The notes beneath the pieces are model-generated. The model was not told where the DNA came from. It saw only the letters and a list, made by a program, of their open reading frames with translations, and made no database searches. DNA of 64,000 nt from CAYWWY01 sp964462525 (GTDB lineage: Bacteria > Thermotogota > Thermotogae > MWEM01): the NCBI GenBank assembly GCA_964462525.1, contig CAYWWY010000003.1, forward strand, positions 225,651 to 289,650, written 5' to 3'. Positions 1 to 8,118 of the stretch are shown here, piece by piece (the stretch's first letter is position 1; each line of letters starts with the position of its first letter). The position numbers and the translations under genes were made by a program.

Positions 1-1459
1 CAAGAAGGCGTTTGGCGTCGAAGTAGTTGTCCCAATCGGGCATATGGTTGCCGTTATTGACCAAGTCACCGGTATGGATCACAAAGGAAGGATTTTCTTC
101 CAGCATGCTCAGCGTTACGATTCGGTGCAGTTCATCATACGTGCGGGTATCCCCATATACCAAAAAGCGGAACGTTTCTGGATGCGTAGGCAAGGTTTGG
201 AACGAATAGCGGGGAGAACGAAGGCCAGGCGCCACACCATCATGAAGCACCACTTCGTATTGATATCGGGTGTCGGGTTCGATCGAATGGGCTGGATCCC
301 GATCATCATCATACAGGATGATCCGGGATATTGATCTTCTCTGAGGAATCTCGTATCTTTGGATTTGGGCAGAGGCTTCATCATACAATTCAAGAGTTGC
401 AGGACTCGCATAGAGACTTTTCCATTGAATCGCAATCCCATCAGAGCGCACATCTGTCAAGAACGGGCCCCAAAGAAAGGCATTCTGTTGAGGTGGGGTA
501 ATGAAAAAATCCAAGTCCTGTTGGGTGACCGGAGTCAGTCCTCTTCGATCAATGTCGACCACAAAAGAGCCTTCAGGAAGGAAAAACCGATATATCCCGT
601 TTTCATCGGATCGAGTCAGCCCGATCAGAGTGGTTGCGTTCGCCTCGAATGCCCGGACTTCCACATAAGGGTAGCGGGTTCCTTGGGCATCGGCAATCAC
701 GCCTTGAACCTCTTGGAAGAGAATGCCATACCGATCGGCAAGCGCGGAGTAAAAGGGGAGCGCGTCCTCTCCTACAAACCAAAGAAGACTTCGTTTGGTC
801 TGTTGATGGGGATCGAGCGAAAAGTTGGGATAGAATACGATTCCGTAGTTTGATTTGAGGGAAACGCGAGCTCCTGATTCGATCGGAAGAATCCCATGCG
901 AGATTCCTTCCTCTTGGATATAGATGAAGTTCCGATCTGCCATCCGGGATCGGAGCAATCGGGGAGATATCATCGGAATGCTAAGGTTTTGCTGGAAGGC
1001 AATGGTTTCTATGGGTTTTTCGGATTGATTTTGGAAAAAGGTATGGATCTCCAAAGCCTCTGAATCATGGGAGAATCGGTACTCTGTGTACACGGAAAGG
1101 ACTCCCGGAATCGGATCCTCATACTCCACCCGCACTCCCACAACCCAATTGCCCTCGATCAACGGTTCGATACGCTGTGCGAATAATGTTGACCGATTGA
1201 CCAACGAAGAGAAGGATTCGATGATCGTATAAGGATCTTGGTTCTGATAGGCGGAAACGATCTGCCCACGGTGCGTTTGGCTTTGGGAGATTACAAACGT
1301 TGTCCGTTCGCTTGACAAGACAAGATCTCCAAAATTGATGGATTGGGGATACCCTGTGGGGAACTGGTGTGGATATCGAATTGAACCCACAGAAACCTGA
1401 GATACCAGGATCAAGCTGACCAGCATGAATACCCCAAAAAGAAGCCAATGCTTTTTCAT
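1..1459 (-). CDS. secreted metallophosphoesterase, 3' end outside window
   Basis: The frame is open from an ATG at 1459 down to base 1, giving 486 residues with no stop, so the C-terminus lies outside the window. The start follows GGAGGT with 7 bases between. Residues 1-25 form a signal peptide (MKKHW then a hydrophobic stretch). An all-beta N-terminal region follows, then a short carboxypeptidase-regulatory-like domain (GIYRFFLPEGSF), then a fibronectin-III-like domain (TRYQYEVVLHDG). The start of a calcineurin-like phosphoesterase domain comes last, with metal-binding motifs YGDTR and HTGDLVNNG. This order resembles purple acid phosphatase-type enzymes, which carry a beta domain before the catalytic domain. 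The remaining metal ligands are not visible, so activity and substrate are unknown. It probably acts outside the cytoplasmic membrane. The metallophosphoesterase call is firm; the subfamily is inference. Confidence 0.8.
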   Translation of the reverse strand, partial: MKKHWLLFGVFMLVSLILVSQVSVGSIRYPHQFPTGYPQSINFGDLVLSSERTTFVISQSQTHRGQIVSAYQNQDPYTIIESFSSLVNRSTLFAQRIEPLIEGNWVVGVRVEYEDPIPGVLSVYTEYRFSHDSEALEIHTFFQNQSEKPIETIAFQQNLSIPMISPRLLRSRMADRNFIYIQEEGISHGILPIESGARVSLKSNYGIVFYPNFSLDPHQQTKRSLLWFVGEDALPFYSALADRYGILFQEVQGVIADAQGTRYPYVEVRAFEANATTLIGLTRSDENGIYRFFLPEGSFVVDIDRRGLTPVTQQDLDFFITPPQQNAFLWGPFLTDVRSDGIAIQWKSLYASPATLELYDEASAQIQRYEIPQRRSISRIILYDDDRDPAHSIEPDTRYQYEVVLHDGVAPGLRSPRYSFQTLPTHPETFRFLVYGDTRTYDELHRIVTLSMLEENPSFVIHTGDLVNNGNHMPDWDNYFDAKRLL

Positions 1460-1490
1460 GATTATGACCTCCATTCTGTTGGCGTACTGC

Positions 1491-1499
1491 ATTATACCA
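1491..1499 (-). promoter_or_regulatory. extended -10 promoter element for the metallophosphoesterase gene
   Basis: On the minus strand the sequence reads TGGTATAAT, a perfect -10 hexamer (1491-1496) with the TGn extension. It lies about 32 bases upstream of the ATG at 1459. No good -35 hexamer is visible at 17 bases spacing, which fits an extended -10 promoter. Confidence 0.55.
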
Positions 1500-1582
1500 T
1501 AATCGGAGAGCCGACTGCTTTGTCGGTTGTTCAATGGATATCGAAAACGGGATTTTTGTAAAATCACGATGGGGTAAGCCTC

Positions 1583-1611
1583 TTGACCTAGGGAAGCCTC
1601 TGTGATATAAT
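1583..1611 (+). promoter_or_regulatory. promoter of the seven-tRNA cluster
   Basis: TTGACC at 1583-1588, a 17-base spacer, and TATAAT at 1606-1611. The first tRNA begins 15 bases after the -10. This is the most canonical sigma-70-type promoter in the window. Confidence 0.85.
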
Positions 1612-1625
1612 AGGCTTCGCTGAAA

Positions 1626-1701
1626 CGGGGAGTGGCGCAGATGGAAGCGCGCCTGCCTTGGGCGCAGGAGGCCGCTGGTTCAAATCCAGTCTCCCCGACC
1701 A
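1626..1701 (+). tRNA. tRNA-Pro (anticodon TGG)
   Basis: Cloverleaf with acceptor CGGGGAG pairing with CTCCCCG. The anticodon stem CCTGC/GCAGG encloses loop CTTGGGC. The 3' ACCA is encoded. First gene of the cluster. A second proline tRNA, with anticodon CGG, lies at 3679. Confidence 0.95.
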
Positions 1702-1706
1702 AGAGT

Positions 1707-1782
1707 GCGGTTGTAGCTCAATTGGTAGAGCACTGGCCTTCCAAGCCGGTGGTTGCGGGTTCGAGTCCCGTCGACCGCTCCA
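1707..1782 (+). tRNA. tRNA-Gly (anticodon TCC)
   Basis: Acceptor GCGGTTG pairs with CGACCGC. Anticodon loop is CTTCCAA, the T-arm is GCGGG/CCCGT, and the CCA end is encoded. It follows the proline tRNA after 5 bases. Confidence 0.95.
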
Positions 1783-1801
1783 GGGGTTTCTTAGTATGGG
1801 T

Positions 1802-1878
<77 letters not shown>

Positions 1879-1906
1879 GAAAAGTAGGTACGCGTTCGTT
1901 ATGCAC

Positions 1907-1983
1907 GGTGGCTATAGCTCAGCTGGTAGAGCATCTGACTGTGGATCAGATGGCCGTGGGTTCAAATCCCATTAGCCACCCCA
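1907..1983 (+). tRNA. tRNA-His (anticodon GTG)
   Basis: Anticodon loop CTGTGGA. The extra G at position -1 (base 1907) pairs with discriminator C at 1980, the identity feature of histidine tRNAs. Acceptor GTGGCTA pairs with TAGCCAC, and CCA is encoded. Confidence 0.95.
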
Positions 1984-1996
1984 GAAGTGAGCTGTT

Positions 1997-2073
<77 letters not shown>

Positions 2074-2082
2074 CTTTTTCCT

Positions 2083-2172
2083 GCCGGGGTGGTGGAATTG
2101 GCAGACACGCATGGTTGAGGTCCATGTAGAGAATTTATCTCTATGCGGGTTCAAGTCCCGCCTCCGGCACCA
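2083..2172 (+). tRNA. tRNA-Leu (anticodon GAG)
   Basis: At 90 bases with a long variable arm this is a class II tRNA. Anticodon stem CATGG/CCATG holds loop TTGAGGT. Acceptor GCCGGGG pairs with CTCCGGC with one G-T pair. CCA is encoded. Confidence 0.95.
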
Positions 2173-2185
2173 ATTTATGGGTTCA

Positions 2186-2261
2186 GGGCCGTTAGCTCAA
2201 TTGGTAGAGCAACTGACTCTTAATCAGTAGGCTACAAGTTCGATTCTTGTACGGCCCACCA
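2186..2261 (+). tRNA. tRNA-Lys (anticodon CTT)
   Basis: Acceptor GGGCCGT pairs with ACGGCCC. Anticodon stem ACTGA/TCAGT holds loop CTCTTAA. CCA is encoded. Last member of the cluster. No strong terminator follows, so transcription may continue into the infC leader. Confidence 0.95.
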
Positions 2262-2465
2262 TCGGACCAAAGCAAAGAGGAGTCCATCTGCGCGATTCCC
2301 ACCTTGGGGCGAAATGCTACCGGGTACCCTATGGGTTTGTTTCCGTTCATAGGCATCGTATGCGGGTGGTTTCTTGCCAAGACAAGAAAGCGCCCGTTTC
2401 TTCTTTTGATGTAGGAATCTATGGAAGAAAAAAAACGTGAAAAAAGGAAGGGAGTGTGAACAGTT
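2262..2465 (+). promoter_or_regulatory. structured infC leader, candidate autoregulatory region
   Basis: These 204 bases hold no gene. Two hairpins compete for the same strand: TTTCTTG (2370-2376) pairs with CAAGAAA (2383-2389), while most of that second arm can instead pair with TTTCTT at 2397, followed by more T residues. An upstream CCTATG/CATAGG stem is also possible. infC-rpmI-rplT operons of many bacteria are controlled by L20 or IF3 acting on the leader, so this is a plausible attenuator. I could not match it to the known L20 leader fold, and I see no clear promoter in it. Confidence 0.4.
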
Positions 2466-3044
2466 ATCTACAAAGATGAGAAATTACCTCCAAAAAACGA
2501 GGAGATTCGTGTTTCTCAGATGCGTGTAATTGCCGAAGATGGTGAGCAGTTGGGGATATTGGGATACCAAGACGCCATAATGAAAGCCCGAGAGCGCGGT
2601 TTGGATTTGGTGTTGATCGTACCCAACGCGCAACCCCCAGTCGCAAAGATTTTGGATTTCGGAAAGTATCGGTTTGAAATTCAGAAAAAAGACAAAGAGT
2701 CGAAAAAGAAGCAAAAACGAACTGAGCTCAAACAGATGAAATTTCGCCCCAAGATTGACGGAAACGATTACCAGACCAAACTTCGACACGTGATTCGTTT
2801 TTTGGATGATGGGCACATGGTGCGTGTGACGGTTATGTTTCGAGGCAGAGAGATGGCCTTCACGGAAAAGGGCAAGGAAATCCTGGACCTAATTCTTGAA
2901 GATACCAAAACGCGTGCAAAATGCACTGCAAAGGCCAAGCTGGAAGGACGAGACATGCACATGACCCTTTCCCCACTCTCGGAAGCTGAGCGGAGGAAGA
3001 TCGAGAAAGACGTGAAAGAACAAGATACTCCACAAGAGGCGTAA
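2466..3044 (+). CDS. infC: translation initiation factor IF-3, probable AUC start
   Basis: IF-3 binds the 30S subunit and checks start-codon pairing during initiation. The N-domain motif NEEIRVSQMRVI and the C-domain are present, and the family normally has residues before NEEIRV. The first ATG (2520) cuts into that motif. The frame reads back to an in-frame TGA at 2457-2459, and no ATG, GTG or TTG lies between the TGA and 2520. The best candidate is AUC at 2466, preceded by AGGAAGGGAG, giving 192 residues. IF-3 rejects non-canonical starts, and AUU or AUC starts let it repress its own gene in other bacteria, so the odd start is expected biology. Next gene: rpmI, 15 bases on. Confidence 0.93.
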   Translation: MYKDEKLPPKNEEIRVSQMRVIAEDGEQLGILGYQDAIMKARERGLDLVLIVPNAQPPVAKILDFGKYRFEIQKKDKESKKKQKRTELKQMKFRPKIDGNDYQTKLRHVIRFLDDGHMVRVTVMFRGREMAFTEKGKEILDLILEDTKTRAKCTAKAKLEGRDMHMTLSPLSEAERRKIEKDVKEQDTPQEA

Positions 3045-3059
3045 AAAGGAGGAAGAACG

Positions 3060-3263
3060 ATGGCCAAAATCAAGATGAAAACTCGGAAATCGGCTGCCAA
3101 ACGGTTTCAGTTGAAGAAAAGCGGGACATTAATGCGAAATCATGGGTATCATGCCCACGAGACGGGAAAGAAGTCCAGCAAGCAAATCCGAAGGTTACGG
3201 GTAAAAGGACGAGTCGCCAAGGCAGACGTAGATCGAATCAAACGAATGCTCGCCAAAGCATAA
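3060..3263 (+). CDS. rpmI: 50S ribosomal protein L35
   Basis: This 67-residue basic protein begins MAKIKMKTRKSAAKRF, the L35 signature, and has normal length for the family. L35 is a late-assembling protein of the large ribosomal subunit. It lies between infC and rplT in the usual order, with a GGAGGAA ribosome-binding site just before the ATG. Co-transcription with both neighbours is very likely. Confidence 0.97.
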   Translation: MAKIKMKTRKSAAKRFQLKKSGTLMRNHGYHAHETGKKSSKQIRRLRVKGRVAKADVDRIKRMLAKA

Positions 3264-3279
3264 TTGGGAGGAATATACA

Positions 3280-3636
3280 ATGAGAGTCAAAAGAGCAGTC
3301 ATTTCAAAAGCGAGAAAAAAGAAGTTTCTGAAGTTCACAAAGGGGTATCGAGGCGCGGCCAGTCGAAGATATTCACTTGCCAAAGAGCGTTACTACCGAA
3401 GTGGTGCCTATGCTTATGTAGGAAGAAAAGACAAAAAGGGCGAATACCGACGGTTGTGGATCATTCGCATCAATGCAGCGTCTCGAAAACATGGCCTGAA
3501 ATACAACCAGCTGATACATGGACTGAAACAGGCAGGAGTCAGCATCAATCGAAAAATGCTTGCCGATGTCGCTGTTCGTGACCCAGCCGGATTTGAGAAG
3601 TTTGCAGAAATCGCCAAAGAGGCTCTTGCGCAGTAG
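3280..3636 (+). CDS. rplT: 50S ribosomal protein L20
   Basis: This 118-residue protein starts MRVKRAVISKARKKKF and carries the L20 core (GYRGAASRRYSLAKERYYRSG is the hallmark region; key residues are its Arg and Lys side chains). L20 is an early 23S rRNA-binding assembly protein and in many bacteria represses its own operon. It is the third gene of infC-rpmI-rplT. Its 3' end overlaps the -35 element of the following tRNA-Pro promoter. Confidence 0.97.
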   Translation: MRVKRAVISKARKKKFLKFTKGYRGAASRRYSLAKERYYRSGAYAYVGRKDKKGEYRRLWIIRINAASRKHGLKYNQLIHGLKQAGVSINRKMLADVAVRDPAGFEKFAEIAKEALAQ

Positions 3637-3654
3637 GAGACCCTGTGGTATAAT
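3626..3654 (+). promoter_or_regulatory. promoter of tRNA-Pro(CGG)
   Basis: TTGCGC (3626-3631) inside the end of rplT, a 17-base spacer, and TGTGGTATAAT (3644-3654) with an extended -10. The tRNA starts 24 bases downstream. Confidence 0.75.
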
Positions 3655-3678
3655 TCGATAAGGGGTCAGCAGAATCGC

Positions 3679-3754
3679 CAGGGCGTAGTTCAGATGGTAG
3701 AATGCCAGAATCGGGATCTGGAGGTCGGGAGTTCAACTCTCCCCGCCCTGACCA
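3679..3754 (+). tRNA. tRNA-Pro (anticodon CGG)
   Basis: Acceptor CAGGGCG pairs with CGCCCTG. Anticodon stem CCAGA/TCTGG holds loop ATCGGGA. ACCA is encoded at the 3' end. It has its own promoter and is followed at once by a terminator. Confidence 0.95.
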
Positions 3755-3756
3755 GG

Positions 3757-3790
3757 AAAACGGGGTCCGCCGGATGGACCCCGTTTTTTT
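3757..3790 (+). terminator. rho-independent terminator after tRNA-Pro(CGG)
   Basis: CGGGGTCC (3761-3768), 7-base loop, GGACCCCG (3776-3783), then seven T residues. The stem is perfect and can extend by the flanking A/T pairs. It separates the tRNA from tex. Confidence 0.92.
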
Positions 3791-3854
3791 CGATTTGGTC
3801 CAATGGGAGGGTACGATCGGATTATCATGATAGCCACCGAAAGGAGGAGGTTGG

Positions 3855-6038
3855 ATGAGTCGAGTTCGTCTGAAACCCCCAGAGGAGGTCCATGCACTAA
3901 TTGCTGACGAGCTTGCGTTGACACAGGAGCAGGTTCGAAGCGCCGTAGAACTCCTTGATGATAAGAAAACCATTTCATTCATTGCCCGATACCGAAAGGA
4001 AGTCACGGGATCTTTGAATGAAATCCATCTTCGACAAATCTCTGAGCGCCTTCAATATATACGGAACCTGGAAGAGCGAAAGATGCAAGTGGGTGATGCG
4101 ATCGGCGAGCAAGGTAAGTTGACCGATGAGCTTGCCCGCCAGATTTCCCAGGCGATGATATTGCAGCATGTCGAGGATCTCTATCAACCCTTTAAAAAAC
4201 GGAAAAAAACGCGCGCTGACTTGGCCAGAGAACGAGGACTCGATTCTGCGGTTTTGCTTTTGAAAGAGGCTGAAAAAAAACAGGATGAGCGATGGACCCA
4301 ATGGATCGATGAAGAGAAAGGAGTCTGTTCTGTTGAAGACGTGTTTCAAGGGGTTCGCGATATTCTCGCTGAAGAGATGGCAAACCACACCGTTGCTAAA
4401 GATCGAATGCGCCAATGGGTGTGGGAGCGAGGAATCATCCATGCCCAGCAGGCGGAGATGTTTGACGAGAAAGGGGTATACGAAACCTATTATTCCTTTC
4501 ATTTTCCCGTGAAAAACCTATCCCATCATCAGGTATTGGCTTTGAACCGAGGAGAATCGGAAAAGGTCCTTAAAGTGCAGATTCAGATGGAGCCCCAGCC
4601 CATCCCGGCAATCGTCTCGATCTGCTTCCCTGATACGGGAAGAGCATACGAAGAGCAAATTACGCGCGCGGTTCAAGATGGATATCACCGACTCCTCTTT
4701 CCTTCAATCGAGCGGGAAATCCGAAACCGTTTGACAGAAGCCGCCCAGGTTCGATCGATTGAAGTCTTTGCCAAAAACTTTCGGAGCCTGCTTCTAGCCC
4801 CTCCTTTGAAGAAAAAAACGATATTGGGCATCGACCCTGGGTTTCGAACTGGGTGCAAGTGCGCATGGGTGAGTCTGAGAGGGGAATATCACCACACCAT
4901 CACGATCTATCCTCATCCCCCTCAGAAGGATGAGCAAGGAGCCTTCCAAGCTCTCGAAAGGCTCTACCAAGACCATCCCTTTGAAATCGTAGCCATAGGA
5001 AATGGGACGGCCAGCCGAGAGACAGAATCCTTCATTGCCAATTGGATCGCTCAATACAATCGCACGAACGTTTCGTATCTGATTGTTTCCGAGGCGGGGG
5101 CCTCTGTGTATTCTGCCTCGGATGCCGGAATCGACGAATTCCCTGATTTGGATGTCACTACGCGCGGAGCGATTTCCATTGCTCGGAGAGTGCAAGATCC
5201 TTTGGCGGAGTATGTCAAAATCCCTCCTGAATCGATCGGTGTTGGGATGTACCAGCACGATCTGCCTGCGAAACAACTTCGCCAAGCGTTGGATCAAGAA
5301 GTGGAATCGGTGGTCAATTATGTAGGTGTTGATGTGAATACGGCTTCCAGCTATCTTCTGGCATACATTTCTGGATTGAACAAGAAGACCGCACGGGAGA
5401 TTTTGAACCATCGTTCGATTCATGGTGCCTTCACCAATCGGAATCAATTGGCTGCGGTCAAAGGGGTGGGCCCGAAAGCCTTCGAGCAAGCAGCGGGGTT
5501 TTGTCGGGTGGTTGAATCCGAACATCCGTTGGATAATACGATGCTCCATCCCGAATCGTACTCCTGCGCGGAACAGATCCTCGAAGCCATCGGGTTTTCG
5601 TTGACGGATTTTCATCTGCTTCGCGAAGAGATTCGATCCAAGGCCAAGGATTCGGATTGTCAAACGCTATCGAGCCAATTGAAGATTCACCCCATTACCA
5701 CAGAAGACATTCTCAAAGCGCTGGCCGCGCAATCGCTGGACCCTCGGGAGGCTTTTCCCCAACCAATCCTAAAAAAAGAACTGCAAACCATCGAGCAGCT
5801 TCAGATCGGGATGCGTCTCCAAGGAACCGTGCGGAATGTTGTCGATTTTGGTTTGTTTGTGGATATCGGAGTAAAAGTCGATGGATTGGTTCATCGTTCG
5901 AAAATGGGAAAAAACCGGAGCAAAGACCCGCTGAAGGCAGCCCATGTCGGGCAGATCATCGAAGTGGAGATCCTGAAGGTAGACCAACAGCGCCAAAGAA
6001 TCCAACTTGCCTGGGTGACCGGTTCATTGCCTGGGTAA
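3855..6038 (+). CDS. tex: Tex-family RNA-binding transcription accessory protein
   Basis: This 727-residue protein matches the Tex/YhgF family in length and order: an N-terminal helical region, a YqgF-like RNase H fold (TILGIDPGFRTGCK, near residue 320), helix-hairpin-helix repeats (GLNKKTAREIL and VKGVGPKAFEQ, residues 500-560), and a C-terminal S1 domain (GTVRNVVDFGLFVDIG, near residue 660). Tex proteins bind nucleic acid and affect transcript processing or elongation; the exact role is not settled. ATG follows AAGGAGGAGG. It stands alone between the tRNA terminator and the convergent peptide-transport operon. Confidence 0.95.
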   Translation: MSRVRLKPPEEVHALIADELALTQEQVRSAVELLDDKKTISFIARYRKEVTGSLNEIHLRQISERLQYIRNLEERKMQVGDAIGEQGKLTDELARQISQAMILQHVEDLYQPFKKRKKTRADLARERGLDSAVLLLKEAEKKQDERWTQWIDEEKGVCSVEDVFQGVRDILAEEMANHTVAKDRMRQWVWERGIIHAQQAEMFDEKGVYETYYSFHFPVKNLSHHQVLALNRGESEKVLKVQIQMEPQPIPAIVSICFPDTGRAYEEQITRAVQDGYHRLLFPSIEREIRNRLTEAAQVRSIEVFAKNFRSLLLAPPLKKKTILGIDPGFRTGCKCAWVSLRGEYHHTITIYPHPPQKDEQGAFQALERLYQDHPFEIVAIGNGTASRETESFIANWIAQYNRTNVSYLIVSEAGASVYSASDAGIDEFPDLDVTTRGAISIARRVQDPLAEYVKIPPESIGVGMYQHDLPAKQLRQALDQEVESVVNYVGVDVNTASSYLLAYISGLNKKTAREILNHRSIHGAFTNRNQLAAVKGVGPKAFEQAAGFCRVVESEHPLDNTMLHPESYSCAEQILEAIGFSLTDFHLLREEIRSKAKDSDCQTLSSQLKIHPITTEDILKALAAQSLDPREAFPQPILKKELQTIEQLQIGMRLQGTVRNVVDFGLFVDIGVKVDGLVHRSKMGKNRSKDPLKAAHVGQIIEVEILKVDQQRQRIQLAWVTGSLPG

Positions 6039-6091
6039 GTGGTGGAAAAGAATCGATGGGGGTTTGGATGGTCCCATAATGTCGAACCACC

Positions 6092-7063
6092 CTATAATGG
6101 AAAGTGGCACTTCGCTTTCTGACCTTGGAGTATCTCAATCAGAGGGGGTTCCTCTTTTTTGCATTTGTCTTGAATATAGGGACAACGAGTGTGAAATCGG
6201 CAACCAGAGGGAGGCGTGATGGAACTGGGTATCTCCCCTTTTGGGATCTGTTTTTCTCGATTCTGGTTGGGGTCTGGTATGGGATTGGAGCTCATCAGGA
6301 TCCGGGTGTAGGGGTGAGCCGGATGAGAAAAAACGGCTGCTTTCTTCCCAGTTTCGACGATCTGTCCGAGATACATCACAGCGACTTCATCGGCAATGTA
6401 GTCGACGATAGACAGGTTGTGGGTGATGAAGAGGTAGGTCAATCCCGTCTTTTCTCGAATATCCCGCAGCATTTTCAATACCATGGCTTGAACCGAAACA
6501 TCCAAAGCACTGGTTGGTTCGTCCAAAACCACCAGCTCTGGGTTGAGCACAATGGCGCGCGCAAACGCGATCCTTTGTCGCTGCCCACCCGAAAACTCAT
6601 GAGGATACCGGTACATATGTTCTTCTCGAAGCCCGACTTGTGTCAACACAGTGGCGATCTTTTCGCGGATTTCTCGTTCCGATGATCTCAAATGAATGTG
6701 CATACCCTCTCCGATAATGGTTTTAATCAGTTTTCTCGGATGGAGAGAGTTAAACGGATCCTGGAAGACAATCTGCATCTTTCTCCGGAACGGCAAAAAC
6801 TCTCTGGATCGAAGATCAAGGATGTTTGTTCCCTGATAGGCAACTTGACCGGCGTTGGGTTGAATCAAACGCAAAATGCCCCGTGCCAAGGTTGTTTTCC
6901 CGCTGCCGGACTCACCGACCAAAGCAAATGTGCTTTTTTTGGGAACATCCATAGAAACATCGTCCACGGCTCGAACAAAATGGGTTTTGGAAAGAATCGA
7001 CGCGCGAACGGGGAAGTATATCTTGAGGTTCTTGATTTCGATCAGGTTTTCTTGATTCATCAT
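6092..7063 (-). CDS. oligopeptide/dipeptide ABC transporter ATP-binding protein (OppF-like)
   Basis: This 323-residue ABC ATPase has Walker A GESGSGKTT, signature FSGGQRQR and Walker B LVVLDEPTSALD. The C-terminal oligopeptide-transporter extension carries the cysteine-rich GCRFHTRCPYIQDKC. It pairs with the OppD-like ATPase upstream to form the two nucleotide-binding subunits on the cytoplasmic face. Its ATG overlaps the upstream stop codon, so translation is coupled. It is the last gene of a five-gene transporter run, and I see no convincing terminator in the 53 bases between it and tex. Confidence 0.93.
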   Translation of the reverse strand: MMNQENLIEIKNLKIYFPVRASILSKTHFVRAVDDVSMDVPKKSTFALVGESGSGKTTLARGILRLIQPNAGQVAYQGTNILDLRSREFLPFRRKMQIVFQDPFNSLHPRKLIKTIIGEGMHIHLRSSEREIREKIATVLTQVGLREEHMYRYPHEFSGGQRQRIAFARAIVLNPELVVLDEPTSALDVSVQAMVLKMLRDIREKTGLTYLFITHNLSIVDYIADEVAVMYLGQIVETGKKAAVFSHPAHPYTRILMSSNPIPDPNQNREKQIPKGEIPSSITPPSGCRFHTRCPYIQDKCKKEEPPLIEILQGQKAKCHFPL

Positions 7064-8115
7064 TCATCTTCCTTTGGGTTCAAATATAGATGACACGATA
7101 CATAATGTCCGGGCTTCACTTCATGAAAGAGCGGTTGATCGGTGGAACAAAGGTTCGTAGCCTTTGGACATCTCGGGTGGAACCGACAACCGGTTGGGGG
7201 TTCCACAAGATCGGGAACCGTTCCGGGAATCGCTTGAAGCTCTTCAATCCGGCCCACTCGGGGAACCGCTTTGAGCAACCCTTGGGTATAGGGATGGAGG
7301 GGGTCGTTGAACAGGTCTTTGGTCGCCGCGTATTCCGTGGAGTTTCCCGCGTACATAACCATGACATAATCACAGAACTCAGCCACAATGCCCATGTCGT
7401 GGGTAATCATAAGCACTGCGTTTCCCCCTTCGCGAGCCAAGTGGTCCAACAGCTCCAGAATCTGCGCTTGGATCGTTACATCCAGAGCGGATGTAGGTTC
7501 ATCGGCAATGAGGAGTTTGGGGTTTGTGGAAAGCCCCATACCGATCATGACCCGCTGCGCCATTCCCCCGCTGAGTTCGTGGGGGTACATTTGAATCACT
7601 CGATTGGCATCCAAACCTACGGTTTTGAGCATCTCCCGTACATGAGGATCAGCATCCCGAATGGAAATTTTCCTGGCTTTGGAAATAGATTCGGCCATTT
7701 GGAAGCCCACACGCATTACGGGGTTTAGTGCCGAACGGGGTTCTTGAAAGATCATGGAGAGCTCTTTCCCTCGCACCTTTTCCATTTGTTCTTCGGTGCG
7801 CTCTTTCCATCGCTTTCCTTCGATCTCCAGAGGCTGAGACTGGAACCGTGTGCCGGGTTTTCCCGGACTCCTGGCCAGCAAGGGGGTTCCATCGAAGATG
7901 ACCCTTCCTGCTTGAATTTCTCCCGGTTCTTCGATCAAGCGCATAATGGCCAATGCGGTGACAGATTTTCCACACCCGGTTTCTCCAACAACCCCAAGGC
8001 GCTGTTTGGAATCCATCCACAGATCGACTCCGTTCAAGGCTTTGATGACGCCTCGGTATGTGTAGAAAGAGACGCGAAGTCCCGATACATCCAGCAAGTT
8101 GCCCCGTATGTTCAT
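7060..8115 (-). CDS. oligopeptide/dipeptide ABC transporter ATP-binding protein (OppD-like)
   Basis: This 351-residue ABC ATPase has Walker A GETGCGKS, signature LSGGMAQR and Walker B LLIADEPTSALD, and the C-terminal GCRFHPRCPKATNLC segment typical of Opp/Dpp ATPases. That cysteine cluster can hold an iron-sulfur centre in some homologues. It is slightly longer than usual because of a basic insert after the first beta sheet (around KERTEEQMEKVRG). ATG is preceded by GAGGAGG. It follows the permease gene by 3 bases and overlaps the OppF-like gene by 4. Confidence 0.93.
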   Translation of the reverse strand: MNIRGNLLDVSGLRVSFYTYRGVIKALNGVDLWMDSKQRLGVVGETGCGKSVTALAIMRLIEEPGEIQAGRVIFDGTPLLARSPGKPGTRFQSQPLEIEGKRWKERTEEQMEKVRGKELSMIFQEPRSALNPVMRVGFQMAESISKARKISIRDADPHVREMLKTVGLDANRVIQMYPHELSGGMAQRVMIGMGLSTNPKLLIADEPTSALDVTIQAQILELLDHLAREGGNAVLMITHDMGIVAEFCDYVMVMYAGNSTEYAATKDLFNDPLHPYTQGLLKAVPRVGRIEELQAIPGTVPDLVEPPTGCRFHPRCPKATNLCSTDQPLFHEVKPGHYVSCHLYLNPKEDE

Positions 8116-8118
8116 CGT

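Noticed and set aside
4794..5663. 289-codon open frame on the minus strand
   Set aside because: Antisense to tex, which has clear domains in its own frame. No recognisable product.
6039..6091. Possible terminator between tex and the peptide transporter operon
   Set aside because: A weak GAAAG/CTTTC pairing exists but lacks a GC-rich stem and a T tract.
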